Source of the DNA: a virus
DNA: 35,791 bases
Strand: one strand, 5' to 3'
Virus record (IMG/VR): IMGVR_UViG_3300025168_010621
Coordinates: 1 to 35,791 of that record
Shown here: positions 1-5,606 of the stretch, in pieces
How positions within the stretch are numbered: position 1 is the stretch's first letter
Layout of the letters: each line of letters opens with the position of its first letter
Notes under the pieces: generated by a model
Databases searched by the model: none
What the model saw: only the letters and a program-made list of their open reading frames with translations
What the model was told of the DNA's origin: nothing
Program-made: the position numbers and the translations under genes

Positions 1-566
1 ATAACAGCTTCTAGTTTATTTGCAGCTGTTTTAGGTATTTGTATGTGTCTTAGCTTACATAAATACTCCACATCCTCTGCACCATAAACTATCTGATTTT
101 CCGTAAACGGAGCTCCATCTACACCTACAAACTTATTTCTTATCTCTTTATTTAAATCTTTATTAAATTCTCTTTTAACTAGATCTTTTAATCCAAATCC
201 TATTCTTTTACCACAATTATTGACTAGCTCAGCAAGAAACGTGTCATACACCCCTTGACAAGTAATGTTAGACCATTTCTTGATGAACTTGTAGTCAAAT
301 TTAACATTATGAAAGATTTTAATTATTTCTCTGTTTTCTAGAACACCTCTTAAGGGCTCTATACTAACATGTCTTGTATCGATTACATATTGATTGTGCT
401 CATCACCTATCTGGAACATAATCATCTTTTTAATTGTGAAGTCAAAGCCCTCAGTCTCTGTATCCACTCCAAGCTCACGCTTGGTTTCACAATATTTTAC
501 TGCTTCCTCTATTGTGGCTTCTTGGCAACACGGTAGTAATGCCTTTGGTCCTATAAAATATATCAT
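1..566 (-). CDS. DNA polymerase family A, N-terminal 3'-5' exonuclease domain (partial, runs off the left edge)
   Basis: The first 188 residues of a leftward gene are present; the rest lies outside the window. They form a DnaQ-like proofreading exonuclease of the kind at the N-terminus of Pol I-type phage replicases. Exo I is VDTETEG with D35 and E37. Exo II is HNVKFDYKF with D91, followed by the Pol I-typical VYDTFLAEL near residue 107. Exo III is YGAEDVEYL with Y161 and D165. All metal-binding acidic residues are in place, so the domain should be active. The ATG at 566 lies 5 bases after the stop of a 27-aa membrane peptide, so the two probably share a transcript. The polymerase domain is not visible, so a stand-alone RNase D/DnaQ-like exonuclease is possible. 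I favour the polymerase because of the exo II/VYDT spacing. It would replicate the phage genome in the cytoplasm. Confidence 0.85.
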   Translation of the reverse strand, partial: MIYFIGPKALLPCCQEATIEEAVKYCETKRELGVDTETEGFDFTIKKMIMFQIGDEHNQYVIDTRHVSIEPLRGVLENREIIKIFHNVKFDYKFIKKWSNITCQGVYDTFLAELVNNCGKRIGFGLKDLVKREFNKDLNKEIRNKFVGVDGAPFTENQIVYGAEDVEYLCKLRHIQIPKTAANKLEAV

Positions 567-571
567 TTAAT

Positions 572-655
572 TTAGTTTTTAGTTCTACACTGAATATAAT
601 CTACTAAGTAGCTTAGACCTGCCAATAAAAGTATAACAGGAGCTATTATATCCAT
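572..655 (-). CDS. 27-aa single-pass membrane peptide upstream of the polymerase
   Basis: A short leftward frame (ATG at 655, TAA at 572-574) encodes a peptide beginning MDIIAPVILLLAGLSYLVDY and ending in a short polar tail containing Cys, Arg and Lys. A 14-residue hydrophobic stretch with an acidic N-terminus and a basic C-terminus suggests one membrane helix. The stop is 5 bases from the polymerase start, and the frame fills most of the gap between the upstream hairpin terminator and the polymerase. I do not recognise a family. It could be a leader peptide for the polymerase or a small membrane effector. Its small size means the frame could arise by chance. Confidence 0.45.
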   Translation of the reverse strand: MDIIAPVILLLAGLSYLVDYIQCRTKN

Positions 656-688
656 AGTATGTAGATATAATTTAGGCATAACAAAGAA

Positions 689-716
689 AACCAGGAGGAT
701 TTTCGTCCCCCTGGTT
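689..716 (-). terminator. Hairpin terminator between the 229-aa gene and the polymerase operon
   Basis: Bases 689-699 pair with 706-716: eleven positions with one A-C mismatch around a 6-base loop. Read leftward, the stem is followed by TTTTCTTTG, a T-rich tract. It sits about 140 bases downstream of the stop at 858 and just upstream of the 27-aa peptide/polymerase pair. It would end transcripts of the preceding genes or attenuate transcripts entering the polymerase genes. Confidence 0.65.
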
Positions 717-805
717 CTAGTAGCGTTAAATAGTCGTAGTCTATATAAACCATTTAAAATGAATAAGTTATGAGCATGTATAAAAGATCTTATTACAATC
801 TAGTA

Positions 806-813
806 CAAAGATA
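806..813 (-). promoter_or_regulatory. Leftward Bacteroidota-type -7 element (TATCTTTG)
   Basis: On the minus strand bases 813-806 read TATCTTTG, an exact match to the Bacteroidota -7 motif TAnnTTTG. It lies downstream of the 229-aa gene and points toward the polymerase. No clear TTTG -33 box was found at the usual spacing. A transcript starting here would run only about 90 nt before the hairpin at 689-716, so it would be either a short RNA or an attenuated leader for the polymerase operon. Confidence 0.5.
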
Positions 814-857
814 CAAAACTATTTTATAGTATCCATCATAAATATTAGATTATTTTT

Positions 858-1547
858 TTAAGATTTCTTTAAAACTTCTCTTAACTCATCAAATGTGCCT
901 GATTTAGGTACATCAACGCCTTTTGGTACAGTCCACTCATAGCCATAGTCTGTATTATCAGCTTTAACTGTGAATGTACCTTGTTCTTTATAGTCTGGAT
1001 CAGCTAACAACCATTGGTGTTTAGGCTCATCAGTGACTATAAATGTATTTGCAAATATAAATTTACCTTCGTGATAGTATTTTTGTCCTGTTTCAGGATT
1101 TTTCTTACAATCTGTGTCAGCATTATCAGCTTGCCACTCATCTTTAGGATAAATAGATTCTCTTACTTGTACTCTTAACGTTTTACCTTTGTTAAAAGAA
1201 GCAGTAAATGTTGGGTTAAGAATATTTAATGTTAATTCTTCTTTACCTCGACAGTTAACAAACCAGTCATCTCTTTCTGATACTTTAATACCAAAGAAAG
1301 CTTCTAATTCTGCGTAACCAATTGGCATCCAAGCATGTCTAGGCTTATGTGTGTATTGTCTTGTTAATGATTGAAACAATAACTTCAGATCACCAGACTG
1401 TTCAGGATCAGGTCTAACTATTTCTAGCAGTCTAATCTGAACTAGTCCAGCTTCTGAATTAGTTTTGATGATAGCTTGTAATAAACTATCACCGGTGTTT
1501 AAGGTGTCTGCATTACCAGATTCACGCAAGTTTGGCTTTTTCTTCAT
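858..1547 (-). CDS. Conserved-type hypothetical protein, 229 aa, in the replication arm
   Basis: A leftward frame of 229 residues with good codon structure, ending at 858 and starting at ATG 1547. I do not recognise the family. The N-terminus is polar. The middle (about residues 45-130) mixes helix and strand with several conserved-looking aromatics, and the C-terminal half is rich in Asp, Lys and Tyr with likely beta strands. There is no signal peptide or membrane helix, so it is probably cytosolic. Its start overlaps the end of the upstream 74-aa gene by 26 bases, suggesting coupled translation. Its position next to the polymerase fits a DNA-metabolism role such as single-strand binding, but no motif proves that. 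Confidence 0.75.
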   Translation of the reverse strand: MKKKPNLRESGNADTLNTGDSLLQAIIKTNSEAGLVQIRLLEIVRPDPEQSGDLKLLFQSLTRQYTHKPRHAWMPIGYAELEAFFGIKVSERDDWFVNCRGKEELTLNILNPTFTASFNKGKTLRVQVRESIYPKDEWQADNADTDCKKNPETGQKYYHEGKFIFANTFIVTDEPKHQWLLADPDYKEQGTFTVKADNTDYGYEWTVPKGVDVPKSGTFDELREVLKKS

Positions 1548-1746
1548 ATTTAGTTATTTTATTAATAGAATAGTACTCTTTCTTGAGTTTCTTTTCTATC
1601 ATATTAATAAACATCTTGATGAAAGCTTTCTTTGGCTGTTTAGCAGTTAAATGCTCTATTTTACATACTTTTAAAAGCGTTGTTAAAGCTTCTTTTGATC
1701 GTGGTTTATTTATATCCACACATACTCCTTTAAGTTTAATCCTCAT
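1522..1746 (-). CDS. Small basic hypothetical protein, 74 aa
   Basis: A leftward frame of 74 residues, very rich in Lys, starting MRIKLKGVCVD and ending in a helical Lys/Glu-rich tail. It overlaps the start of the 229-aa gene by 26 bases and follows the 29-aa lipoprotein frame by 30 bases, so it sits in a tight leftward gene chain. The strong positive charge would suit nucleic-acid binding, but no known fold is evident. The call rests on length, position and gene packing. Confidence 0.55.
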   Translation of the reverse strand: MRIKLKGVCVDINKPRSKEALTTLLKVCKIEHLTAKQPKKAFIKMFINMIEKKLKKEYYSINKITKYEEKAKLA

Positions 1747-1776
1747 GGTTTTATTATTTATTTATTATTAATTAAG

Positions 1777-1866
1777 TTAGTAAGCAGGACACTGGTATGA
1801 TGTCCCGCATGATGCTAATGCTATTGATACTATTATCAATAACATGCAAAGTTGTAGTCTATTCAT
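1777..1866 (-). CDS. 29-aa lipoprotein (candidate outer-membrane spanin-like peptide)
   Basis: A leftward frame (ATG 1866, TAA 1777-1779) encodes a hydrophobic signal sequence ending in a lipobox, ALASC, followed by only ten residues (CGTSYQCPAY). After processing by signal peptidase II the mature product would be a lipidated decapeptide with two cysteines. Short lipoproteins ending in a YxCPxY-like tail are, as far as I recall, common in Bacteroidota. It directly follows the 32-aa membrane peptide and lies downstream of the CHAP endolysin. In phages that arrangement recalls i-spanin/o-spanin pairs, although both peptides are far shorter than classical spanins. It is too short for standard gene calling, but the lipobox is convincing. 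Confidence 0.6.
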   Translation of the reverse strand: MNRLQLCMLLIIVSIALASCGTSYQCPAY

Positions 1867-1874
1867 TTGTTTAT

Positions 1875-1973
1875 TTATCTGTGGCTTTCACCATAAATTA
1901 CAATCGCCAAAATAGCTGTCAGTCCAAGGATTAAACCCCAATGGTTTATCCAAATTGTTTGTAGTTTATTCAT
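1875..1973 (-). CDS. 32-aa single-pass membrane peptide
   Basis: A leftward frame (ATG 1973, TAA 1875-1877) encodes a peptide starting MNKLQTIWINHWGLILGLTA, with a hydrophobic core of about 18 residues and a short polar C-terminus. One membrane helix is expected. The frame ends 8 bases before the start of the 29-aa lipoprotein, and both follow the CHAP endolysin, so the three probably share a transcript. A role in lysis (holin, antiholin or inner-membrane spanin partner) is suggested only by context. Confidence 0.5.
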   Translation of the reverse strand: MNKLQTIWINHWGLILGLTAILAIVIYGESHR

Positions 1974-2072
1974 TATTATTATTTTAGTAAGAGTAATAGA
2001 TAGGCTTACAAGTGCTGAGCATGCATCTCCAACAAATGTAATTTACTTGAACAACCTGCTCAACCTATCCGT

Positions 2073-2094
2073 TACAAACCTGCTAAGGTTAGTA
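2073..2094 (-). terminator. Hairpin directly after the endolysin stop
   Basis: Bases 2073-2081 pair with 2086-2094 around the 4-base loop GCTA, with one A-A mismatch. The hairpin abuts the stop of the leftward CHAP gene at 2095. It lacks a T tract on the leftward side, so it may be an RNA-processing or 3'-stabilising hairpin between the endolysin and the two small envelope peptides, not a full terminator. Confidence 0.35.
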
Positions 2095-2778
2095 CTACTC
2101 TTTGATTCTTAGAATACCATCGCAGTATCCTTTATCTATTATATATTTACCGTCCTTTTCTTTTAGTTTTAAGAAATTATTACAATATTTACCAGTGTTC
2201 TGCCCAATGATTTTAACACCATCTGACATTACAGCTGTAACTATGGCAACATGACCGTATCCTCCGGTGCTAGCTCCCCACACAAGTATGTCATTAACTT
2301 GTGGTTTAGTGTCTCCATTGTGGTACTGAATCAGATTTCTTTCTGTATTTAGTTCACCACTTGGAATCTGCAGTCTAAAGTAATCAGCTGCATTTCCCCA
2401 TCTATTTGGCATTGAATGTCCAAAATAATCATAGTAATAGCGTCTAACAAACTCAACGCATTGCCATTTCATTCCATACATGTAATCACCATCTAACGAC
2501 CAATGTCTGTCATCACATGAATGATAACCATCGTTATAATAAACAGGTATACTATTGTAAGAACCAATTTGTTCTCCACAATCTATCTTAGAAGTAAATG
2601 AAAATAGGGTAAACAGTATAAAACCTGCTAAAATCAATCCTAAAATTGATCCTAATGCATTTAAAACTCTCTCAAATCTTGGCTTTGGTTTAGGCACATG
2701 ATGTGAGTCACCATATGGTGGAATCTTATGTCCTTTGCTGTTTTCACAGTACCAGACTTCGTCTGTTTTACGCTTCAT
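2095..2778 (-). CDS. Membrane-anchored CHAP-domain endolysin
   Basis: This 227-residue protein is a probable peptidoglycan hydrolase (amidase/endopeptidase) for host lysis. A basic Pro/Lys-rich N-terminus precedes one hydrophobic segment at about residues 41-62, then a CHAP domain. The catalytic Cys is C107 in WQCVEFVRR, the His is H176 in GHVAIV, and the third residue is N194 in GQNTG. The WQCVEF form and the overall layout resemble the CHAP amidase half of glutathionylspermidine synthase, an alternative family relation. The N-terminal helix suggests export as a signal-anchor (SAR-like) enzyme held in the inner membrane with its domain in the periplasm. Its ATG overlaps the TGA of the 43-aa membrane peptide in an ATGA arrangement, the coupling often seen between a holin and an endolysin. 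The family is clear; the exact bond cleaved is not. Confidence 0.88.
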   Translation of the reverse strand: MKRKTDEVWYCENSKGHKIPPYGDSHHVPKPKPRFERVLNALGSILGLILAGFILFTLFSFTSKIDCGEQIGSYNSIPVYYNDGYHSCDDRHWSLDGDYMYGMKWQCVEFVRRYYYDYFGHSMPNRWGNAADYFRLQIPSGELNTERNLIQYHNGDTKPQVNDILVWGASTGGYGHVAIVTAVMSDGVKIIGQNTGKYCNNFLKLKEKDGKYIIDKGYCDGILRIKE

Positions 2779-2906
2779 ACTTTATTTACTTCAAGAGTAA
2801 AACATAAAAACATAAATGCAAGACCATATCCAGTCCATGCAATTGTTCCAAGTGATATACATGGTCGTATATGAAATAGAAACTTTAATTTAAATGATGT
2901 GTTCAT
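2775..2906 (-). CDS. 43-aa membrane peptide coupled to the endolysin (holin candidate)
   Basis: A leftward frame (ATG 2906, TGA 2775-2777) starts MNTSFKLKFLFHIRP and carries a hydrophobic stretch at about residues 17-38 (SLGTIAWTGYGLAFMFLCF), then a short polar end. One membrane helix is likely, with a basic N-terminus inside. The TGA overlaps the endolysin ATG by 4 bases (ATGA), and the start lies inside the last codons of the upstream 105-aa gene. Tight coupling to an endolysin is the classic context of a holin or pinholin. The peptide is unusually short and has only one helix, so the role is inferred. Confidence 0.6.
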   Translation of the reverse strand: MNTSFKLKFLFHIRPCISLGTIAWTGYGLAFMFLCFTLEVNKV

Positions 2907-3207
2907 TGTTTGTGTTGTCGGTTTGATCAGTTGACTCTTCTGTGTCAAGGTTAATTAAATTGCACTTCTTTAGTGCTGTTAGTACATCTCTTGCGTACTT
3001 GTTGTCCATACATATTTTGTGTAGAATAATACTCTGTTCACCTGATGCTAATCTACGAGCTTCAGGATTTAGTTTCCAACAGTTGTTCTTATCTATAGAT
3101 ACTAAGTCTTGTGTTACAATTTGTAAGTCTACATAATTGCTTCTTAATGTATCTAATTGTTTAGTAAGTTTAATGTTGTTCTGTAAATGATCTATCTTGT
3201 GTGTCAT
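2890..3207 (-). CDS. Hypothetical protein, 105 aa, first gene of the lysis-like cluster
   Basis: A leftward frame of 105 residues. The first 40 residues are probably helical (HLQNNIKLTKQLDTLRSNYV), the centre holds two Cys, and the tail is acidic and Asn/Thr/Asp-rich. No membrane segment is present. It overlaps the start of the 43-aa membrane peptide by 17 bases and so heads the cluster that includes the CHAP enzyme. I recognise no family. An antiholin or lysis-timing role would be speculation. Confidence 0.65.
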   Translation of the reverse strand: MTHKIDHLQNNIKLTKQLDTLRSNYVDLQIVTQDLVSIDKNNCWKLNPEARRLASGEQSIILHKICMDNKYARDVLTALKKCNLINLDTEESTDQTDNTNNEHII

Positions 3208-3349
3208 GTGTCAAGGGTTTTAGTTAATAATTAGTTTAGTTAATAAAAAACAGTTTGTCTTCTTGTTTAGGAATACGACGTTGCAATGTATATAAGTTTA
3301 CGACTATTTGAGCTACATTACTCTAAAGCTATACGTCCTTTCTTCATTG

Positions 3350-3459
3350 TACCTAAGGATGGATTCGAACCACCTATTCCCCAACTTATTTACTACAACT
3401 GTCCACTCCCATTAGAGCTCTTCAGAGATAGCGACAAGGCATATTGCTTGTACTTAGGT
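3350..3459 (-). tRNA. Non-canonical tRNA-like element (acceptor stem and T arm present, anticodon arm not closing)
   Basis: Read leftward, ACCTAAG (3459-3453) pairs perfectly with CTTAGGT (3357-3351), followed by a discriminator-like A at 3350. Immediately inside is a canonical T arm (3374-3358): stem GGTGG/CCATC around loop TTCGAAT. A D-arm-like hairpin GCTC-TAATGG-GAGT lies at 3418-3405, and a second hairpin CAAG...CTTG at 3450-3435. The total span of 110 nt is too long for a standard tRNA. No normal 5-bp anticodon stem closes around the best loop (TTGTAGT, which would read Tyr). No CCA is encoded. It may be a decayed tRNA, a tRNA with an inserted segment, another tRNA mimic, or a tRNA-derived attachment core. 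I am confident of the T arm and acceptor pairing but not that it is a working tRNA. Confidence 0.45.
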
Positions 3460-3618
3460 AACCTTATGAAAAAGGCCAACAGAATAGTTATGACTGTTGA
3501 TAAACCATGAAGTAAAACAACATATTGTATTATGTCTTAAGTCTAGTCTGTTGGCGCTTTGTGTTATATTATTATAATACATATTAAATAGATAGTTAGT
3601 GAAATGGTAGAAATAACA

Positions 3619-3652
3619 GTGTATGAGAGCTGGTCCACACACTCTCACACAC
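3619..3652. other. Strong 11-position hairpin in the non-coding interval
   Basis: GTGTATGAGAG (3619-3629) pairs with CTCTCACACAC (3642-3652) with a single A-C mismatch, around a 12-base loop. No T tract follows on either strand, so a simple terminator is unlikely. It lies 36 bases from the terminator at 3688-3709, and nothing coding overlaps it. It could be part of a small RNA or a protein-binding site. Confidence 0.5.
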
Positions 3653-3687
3653 AATTATAATAACATAGTTAGCTTAACTATTTAAAA

Positions 3688-3709
3688 AAAAGGGAACTTA
3701 ATCCCTTTT
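3688..3709 (-). terminator. Rho-independent terminator of the 109-aa gene
   Basis: AAAAGGGA (3688-3695) pairs perfectly with TCCCTTTT (3702-3709) around a 6-base loop. Read leftward, a run of eight T follows, immediately after the stop at 3713. Rightward it is followed by CTTTT, so it may work in both directions. Confidence 0.85.
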
Positions 3710-3712
3710 CTT

Positions 3713-4042
3713 TTATACAAATACGATTGTATTTCTGTATTGTCCTGATATTTCTTTTACTGAAACCTGAACTTTTGTACCTTTTACTAATCTAGTATCA
3801 GTATGATTAACAGCAGTTGTGTCTGTTATATTACCACACTTGAACTCAGCTAATGTAAGTACTTTATCTTCTCCTTTCTTGGAGTATAAGATATTTTGAT
3901 AATTACCTGTAAGAACACCATCAACATCAGCTGTATCCATAGGTAATTTAGTACCACCACCGAAAGCAGATGTTCTACCTTCCTTAATGTAGTTATTCAT
4001 TTCTTGTCTAACTACATCAATAGTTTTCATTTCATTACTCAT
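3713..4042 (-). CDS. Hypothetical protein, 109 aa, first leftward gene from the control region
   Basis: A leftward frame starting MSNEMKTIDVVRQEMNNY and ending just before a strong terminator, so it forms its own transcription unit next to the divergent control region. The N-terminal 20 residues look helical. The middle has a glycine-rich turn (FGGGTKLP), and the C-terminal half alternates polar and hydrophobic residues, suggesting a small beta-sheet domain. There is no signal peptide or membrane helix. Its place at the start of the leftward arm and its own terminator suggest early, strong expression, perhaps as a takeover or regulatory protein. No family is recognised. Confidence 0.75.
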   Translation of the reverse strand: MSNEMKTIDVVRQEMNNYIKEGRTSAFGGGTKLPMDTADVDGVLTGNYQNILYSKKGEDKVLTLAEFKCGNITDTTAVNHTDTRLVKGTKVQVSVKEISGQYRNTIVFV

Positions 4043-4224
4043 AATATATAATATGTATTTTATCCGTAAACCAACAATATGTTAGAATTTTAGATAAATG
4101 AAGGGGAGGACGTCCCAATCACTATATCCGATAGGGGTAATGTTTGGGGAGGTTTGTGCGCTCATCCCTAGAGTAAAAAAAATTTTTTATCTCATTTTAT
4201 TTTTTTATTCCATTTAATTTAGTT
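4043..4224. other. Divergent intergenic region with G-rich repeats
   Basis: This part of the 488-base gap between the leftward and rightward arms contains no gene. It holds GGGGAGGACGTCCC (4103-4116) with the 8-base palindrome GGACGTCC, a lone GGGG (4134-4137), and a second GGGGAGG (4146-4152). An A8T6 tract follows near 4176-4190, then a T-rich run to the rightward promoter. G-runs in an otherwise AT-rich genome, beside a strand switch and an A/T tract, would fit a replication origin or a regulator-binding site. No established origin motif was identified. Confidence 0.4.
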
Positions 4225-4232
4225 TATCTTTG
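4225..4232 (+). promoter_or_regulatory. Rightward promoter, -7 element TATCTTTG
   Basis: TATCTTTG at 4225-4232, followed by CACC, matches the Bacteroidota -7 motif TAnnTTTG. It points into the structural arm and lies about 5 bases before the first stem of the structured leader RNA. The same extended form TTTGCAC recurs at 15165 and 31077. No clear -33 TTTG is seen. Transcription would start near 4238. Confidence 0.7.
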
Positions 4233-4236
4233 CACC

Positions 4237-4490
4237 GCAACATTATTCAGCCCTCGGTAACCATAAAAGGGCAAAGACATTGGATTGGTAGGTCTAAATA
4301 AGACTGAGATTTTCTCCGGTAGTTGCAAAAAAGTTAAGTATAAAACTTAATTGGGATAGATTACACATAAGTATGTGTGTTGAATTAACAACGATCTTAT
4401 TATCCCTAGGTCCTTTGGAGCACTGTTAAGCGGAAATCTAAACTTGAAAGAGAAACGAAAGGGGGATAACTATATCCTTTTTTGAAATTA
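4237..4490 (+). ncRNA. Candidate structured leader RNA or small RNA, about 250 nt
   Basis: Between the promoter and the first rightward gene is a non-coding stretch with nested pairings. Domain 1: GCAAC (4237-4241) pairs with GTTGC (4322-4326) and encloses GCCCT/AGGGC (4250-4254 with 4268-4272), GTCT/AGAC (4292-4295 with 4301-4304) and GAGA/TCTC (4306-4309 with 4313-4316). A linker hairpin TTAAG/CTTAA lies at 4334-4350. Domain 2: GGGATA (4353-4358) pairs with TATCCC (4401-4406) and encloses ACACAT/ATGTGT (4363-4368 with 4373-4378) and GTTG/CAAC (4379-4382 with 4389-4392), a three-way junction. A terminator-like hairpin closes the region at 4458-4483. I do not recognise it as a known riboswitch, 6S or intron class. 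Confidence 0.55.
4458..4483 (+). terminator. Terminator-like hairpin at the end of the leader RNA
   Basis: AAAGGGGGATA (4458-4468) pairs with TATCCTTTTTT (4473-4483) around ACTA. The inner five pairs are Watson-Crick, three are G-U and three are A-U, and the stem's 3' strand itself ends in six T. It precedes the 4531 start by about 45 bases. It could end the leader as a separate small RNA or attenuate the first structural gene. Confidence 0.5.
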
Positions 4491-4530
4491 TTAATTTGGT
4501 ACTTATTAAGTGCCGCCTAAAACAAAAATT

Positions 4531-5337
4531 ATGGCAAATTATTTAGATTTAACAACAAAATCAGCGGATGGTCCTTACCGCTTACCTAAAATTAAAGGTC
4601 AAATCAAACCAGTCCGTACTGTAGATGATACTACTACTTATTTATATGATTATATGAGTGGTGAAACTATCTTTGTAGATATGGGTGGAAATGTAGATAT
4701 GAATGTATATTTACCTAATGCTAGAGCAGGGTTAAACTATACTATTGTAAATAAAAACATTAGTGCTGGTACTGGTAATTTAACTATTAATGCTCTTGCA
4801 TCTGATACAATGAGAGTTATTAGTACAGCTCCTCAAGGTGTAGCTCAAACTGAAACAATTAAATTAACATTTGGAGCAGCAATAGTTAGTGGTAATACTA
4901 TAAGTGTGAGTGTAATGGGTCAGACAATTACAACAGCTTTTACTACTAATAGTGATACTACTATGGCAGAATTTGCATCTTCAATACAAGCTGTAGCTCA
5001 AGTATCTACTGCAATAGTAACACAAGTAGGATCAGGTACAAGTAATGATCGTATAATTAATATTTCTGCTACAGATACTTTTATAGGTAATACTTTAAAA
5101 GTACATAGTGCAGTTGTTACTGGAGGAGCTTCTCAAGCTATAGTTCAAGTAACTACAGTAAGAGCAGCAAGTGCTTGGACAGGATTAGCGCATGTAAACA
5201 ATCAAGCAGCAGATTATATTCAAATTGATACTGATGTAAGTCCTGGAGGAGAGTGGATTGAGCTTATTTCTGACGGAAGATATTGGTATGCTAAAATAAC
5301 ATCTGTATCTGCAGCTGGGATAACACCTGAAGGCTAA
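4531..5337 (+). CDS. Virion surface/fibre-type beta protein, 268 aa
   Basis: The likely start is ATG 4531 (MANYLDLTTKSADGPYRLP). An in-frame GTG at 4510 would add seven residues but falls in the leader. The N-terminal 80 residues and the C-terminal end (GEWIELISDGRYWYAK) form a pattern seen in phage head-fibre and decoration proteins: a LPNARAGLNYTI motif, then strands, then the WIEL-DGRYW closure. The same pattern recurs at the C-terminus of the fibre protein at 29765. Between these lies an inserted module of about 90 residues (ISVSVMGQTITTAFTT, then a helix and strands), like modules in the 525-aa protein at 31547. It stands alone between a strong promoter and a terminator (5360-5390), suggesting abundant expression. 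A role as a capsid or appendage surface protein is inferred. Confidence 0.75.
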   Translation: MANYLDLTTKSADGPYRLPKIKGQIKPVRTVDDTTTYLYDYMSGETIFVDMGGNVDMNVYLPNARAGLNYTIVNKNISAGTGNLTINALASDTMRVISTAPQGVAQTETIKLTFGAAIVSGNTISVSVMGQTITTAFTTNSDTTMAEFASSIQAVAQVSTAIVTQVGSGTSNDRIINISATDTFIGNTLKVHSAVVTGGASQAIVQVTTVRAASAWTGLAHVNNQAADYIQIDTDVSPGGEWIELISDGRYWYAKITSVSAAGITPEG

Positions 5338-5359
5338 GATAAAGATTAACTTTATTTAT

Positions 5360-5390
5360 AAATGGGCGGTATTAACATACTGCCCATTTT
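5360..5390 (+). terminator. Rho-independent terminator after the first structural gene
   Basis: AAATGGGCGGT (5360-5370) pairs with ACTGCCCATTT (5379-5389), eleven pairs with one G-U, around an 8-base loop, followed by T. It lies 23 bases after the stop at 5337 and isolates the 4531 gene as a single transcription unit. Confidence 0.85.
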
Positions 5391-5407
5391 AATCTAAAAA
5401 TTAAATT

Positions 5408-5596
5408 ATGTTAAAATATATATGTAAATGTGGAAAGAAAAAAGAATTATCTAGAGCTACTTTAAAAATAATTGGTGGAAAAGTGCAAACACAAGAAGCA
5501 TTATGTGAATGTGGTAATTATATGCAAGAATATGCAAAAAATTTTGGAGGATTCCCTAATATAAAAAGAACAGAGCCTACTCTAAATAAAAATTAA
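5408..5596 (+). CDS. Small zinc-ribbon-like protein, 62 aa
   Basis: A short protein with two CxC pairs, C6/C8 (ICKCGKKKEL) and C33/C35 (ALCECGNYM), spaced as in a small zinc ribbon. It ends in a polar tail (FGGFPNIKRTEPTL). Short proteins with this CxC pattern and a GFP.I.RTEPTL-like tail occur, as far as I recall, in marine phages. The four Cys probably bind one zinc ion. It lies between a terminator and the GroES promoter and may be read from low-level read-through or an unseen promoter. Function is unknown; nucleic-acid or protein binding is possible. Confidence 0.75.
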   Translation: MLKYICKCGKKKELSRATLKIIGGKVQTQEALCECGNYMQEYAKNFGGFPNIKRTEPTLNKN

Positions 5597-5606
5597 TTAA
5601 AAATCG

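Larger units (their letters stand above)
3208..3712. other. Non-coding interval with structured RNA elements
   Basis: About 505 bases separate two leftward genes and hold no convincing protein gene. They contain a tRNA-like element (3350-3459), a long hairpin (3619-3652) and a terminator (3688-3709). Frames in this stretch have poor composition and overlap the tRNA-like T arm. The interval may encode one or more small RNAs made leftward. Confidence 0.6.

Noticed and set aside
3234-3350. Second tRNA on the minus strand (GGACGTA start with a D-arm-like hairpin)
   Set aside because: No T arm with GTTCGA and no matching 3' acceptor strand could be found.
3350-3459. Prophage attachment site as the main explanation of the tRNA-like element
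   Set aside because: No integrase is visible in the window, and the 5' acceptor half is also present, which an attP core would not need.
3286-3510. Rightward 74-aa open frame containing DGFEPP
   Set aside because: The DGFEPP string is the typical artefact of translating the reverse complement of a tRNA T arm; the frame lies over the tRNA-like element.
3454-3654. Leftward 66-aa open frame rich in Cys, His and Tyr
   Set aside because: Composition unlike the neighbouring proteins; it overlaps the tRNA-like element and the hairpin.
4237-4490. Group I intron or known riboswitch in the leader
   Set aside because: No P7/P3 core or conserved intron segments, no split gene around it, and no riboswitch consensus recognised.
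4510-4530. Upstream GTG start for the first structural gene
   Set aside because: It would add seven residues from the leader; ATG 4531 starts a typical virion-protein N-terminus.
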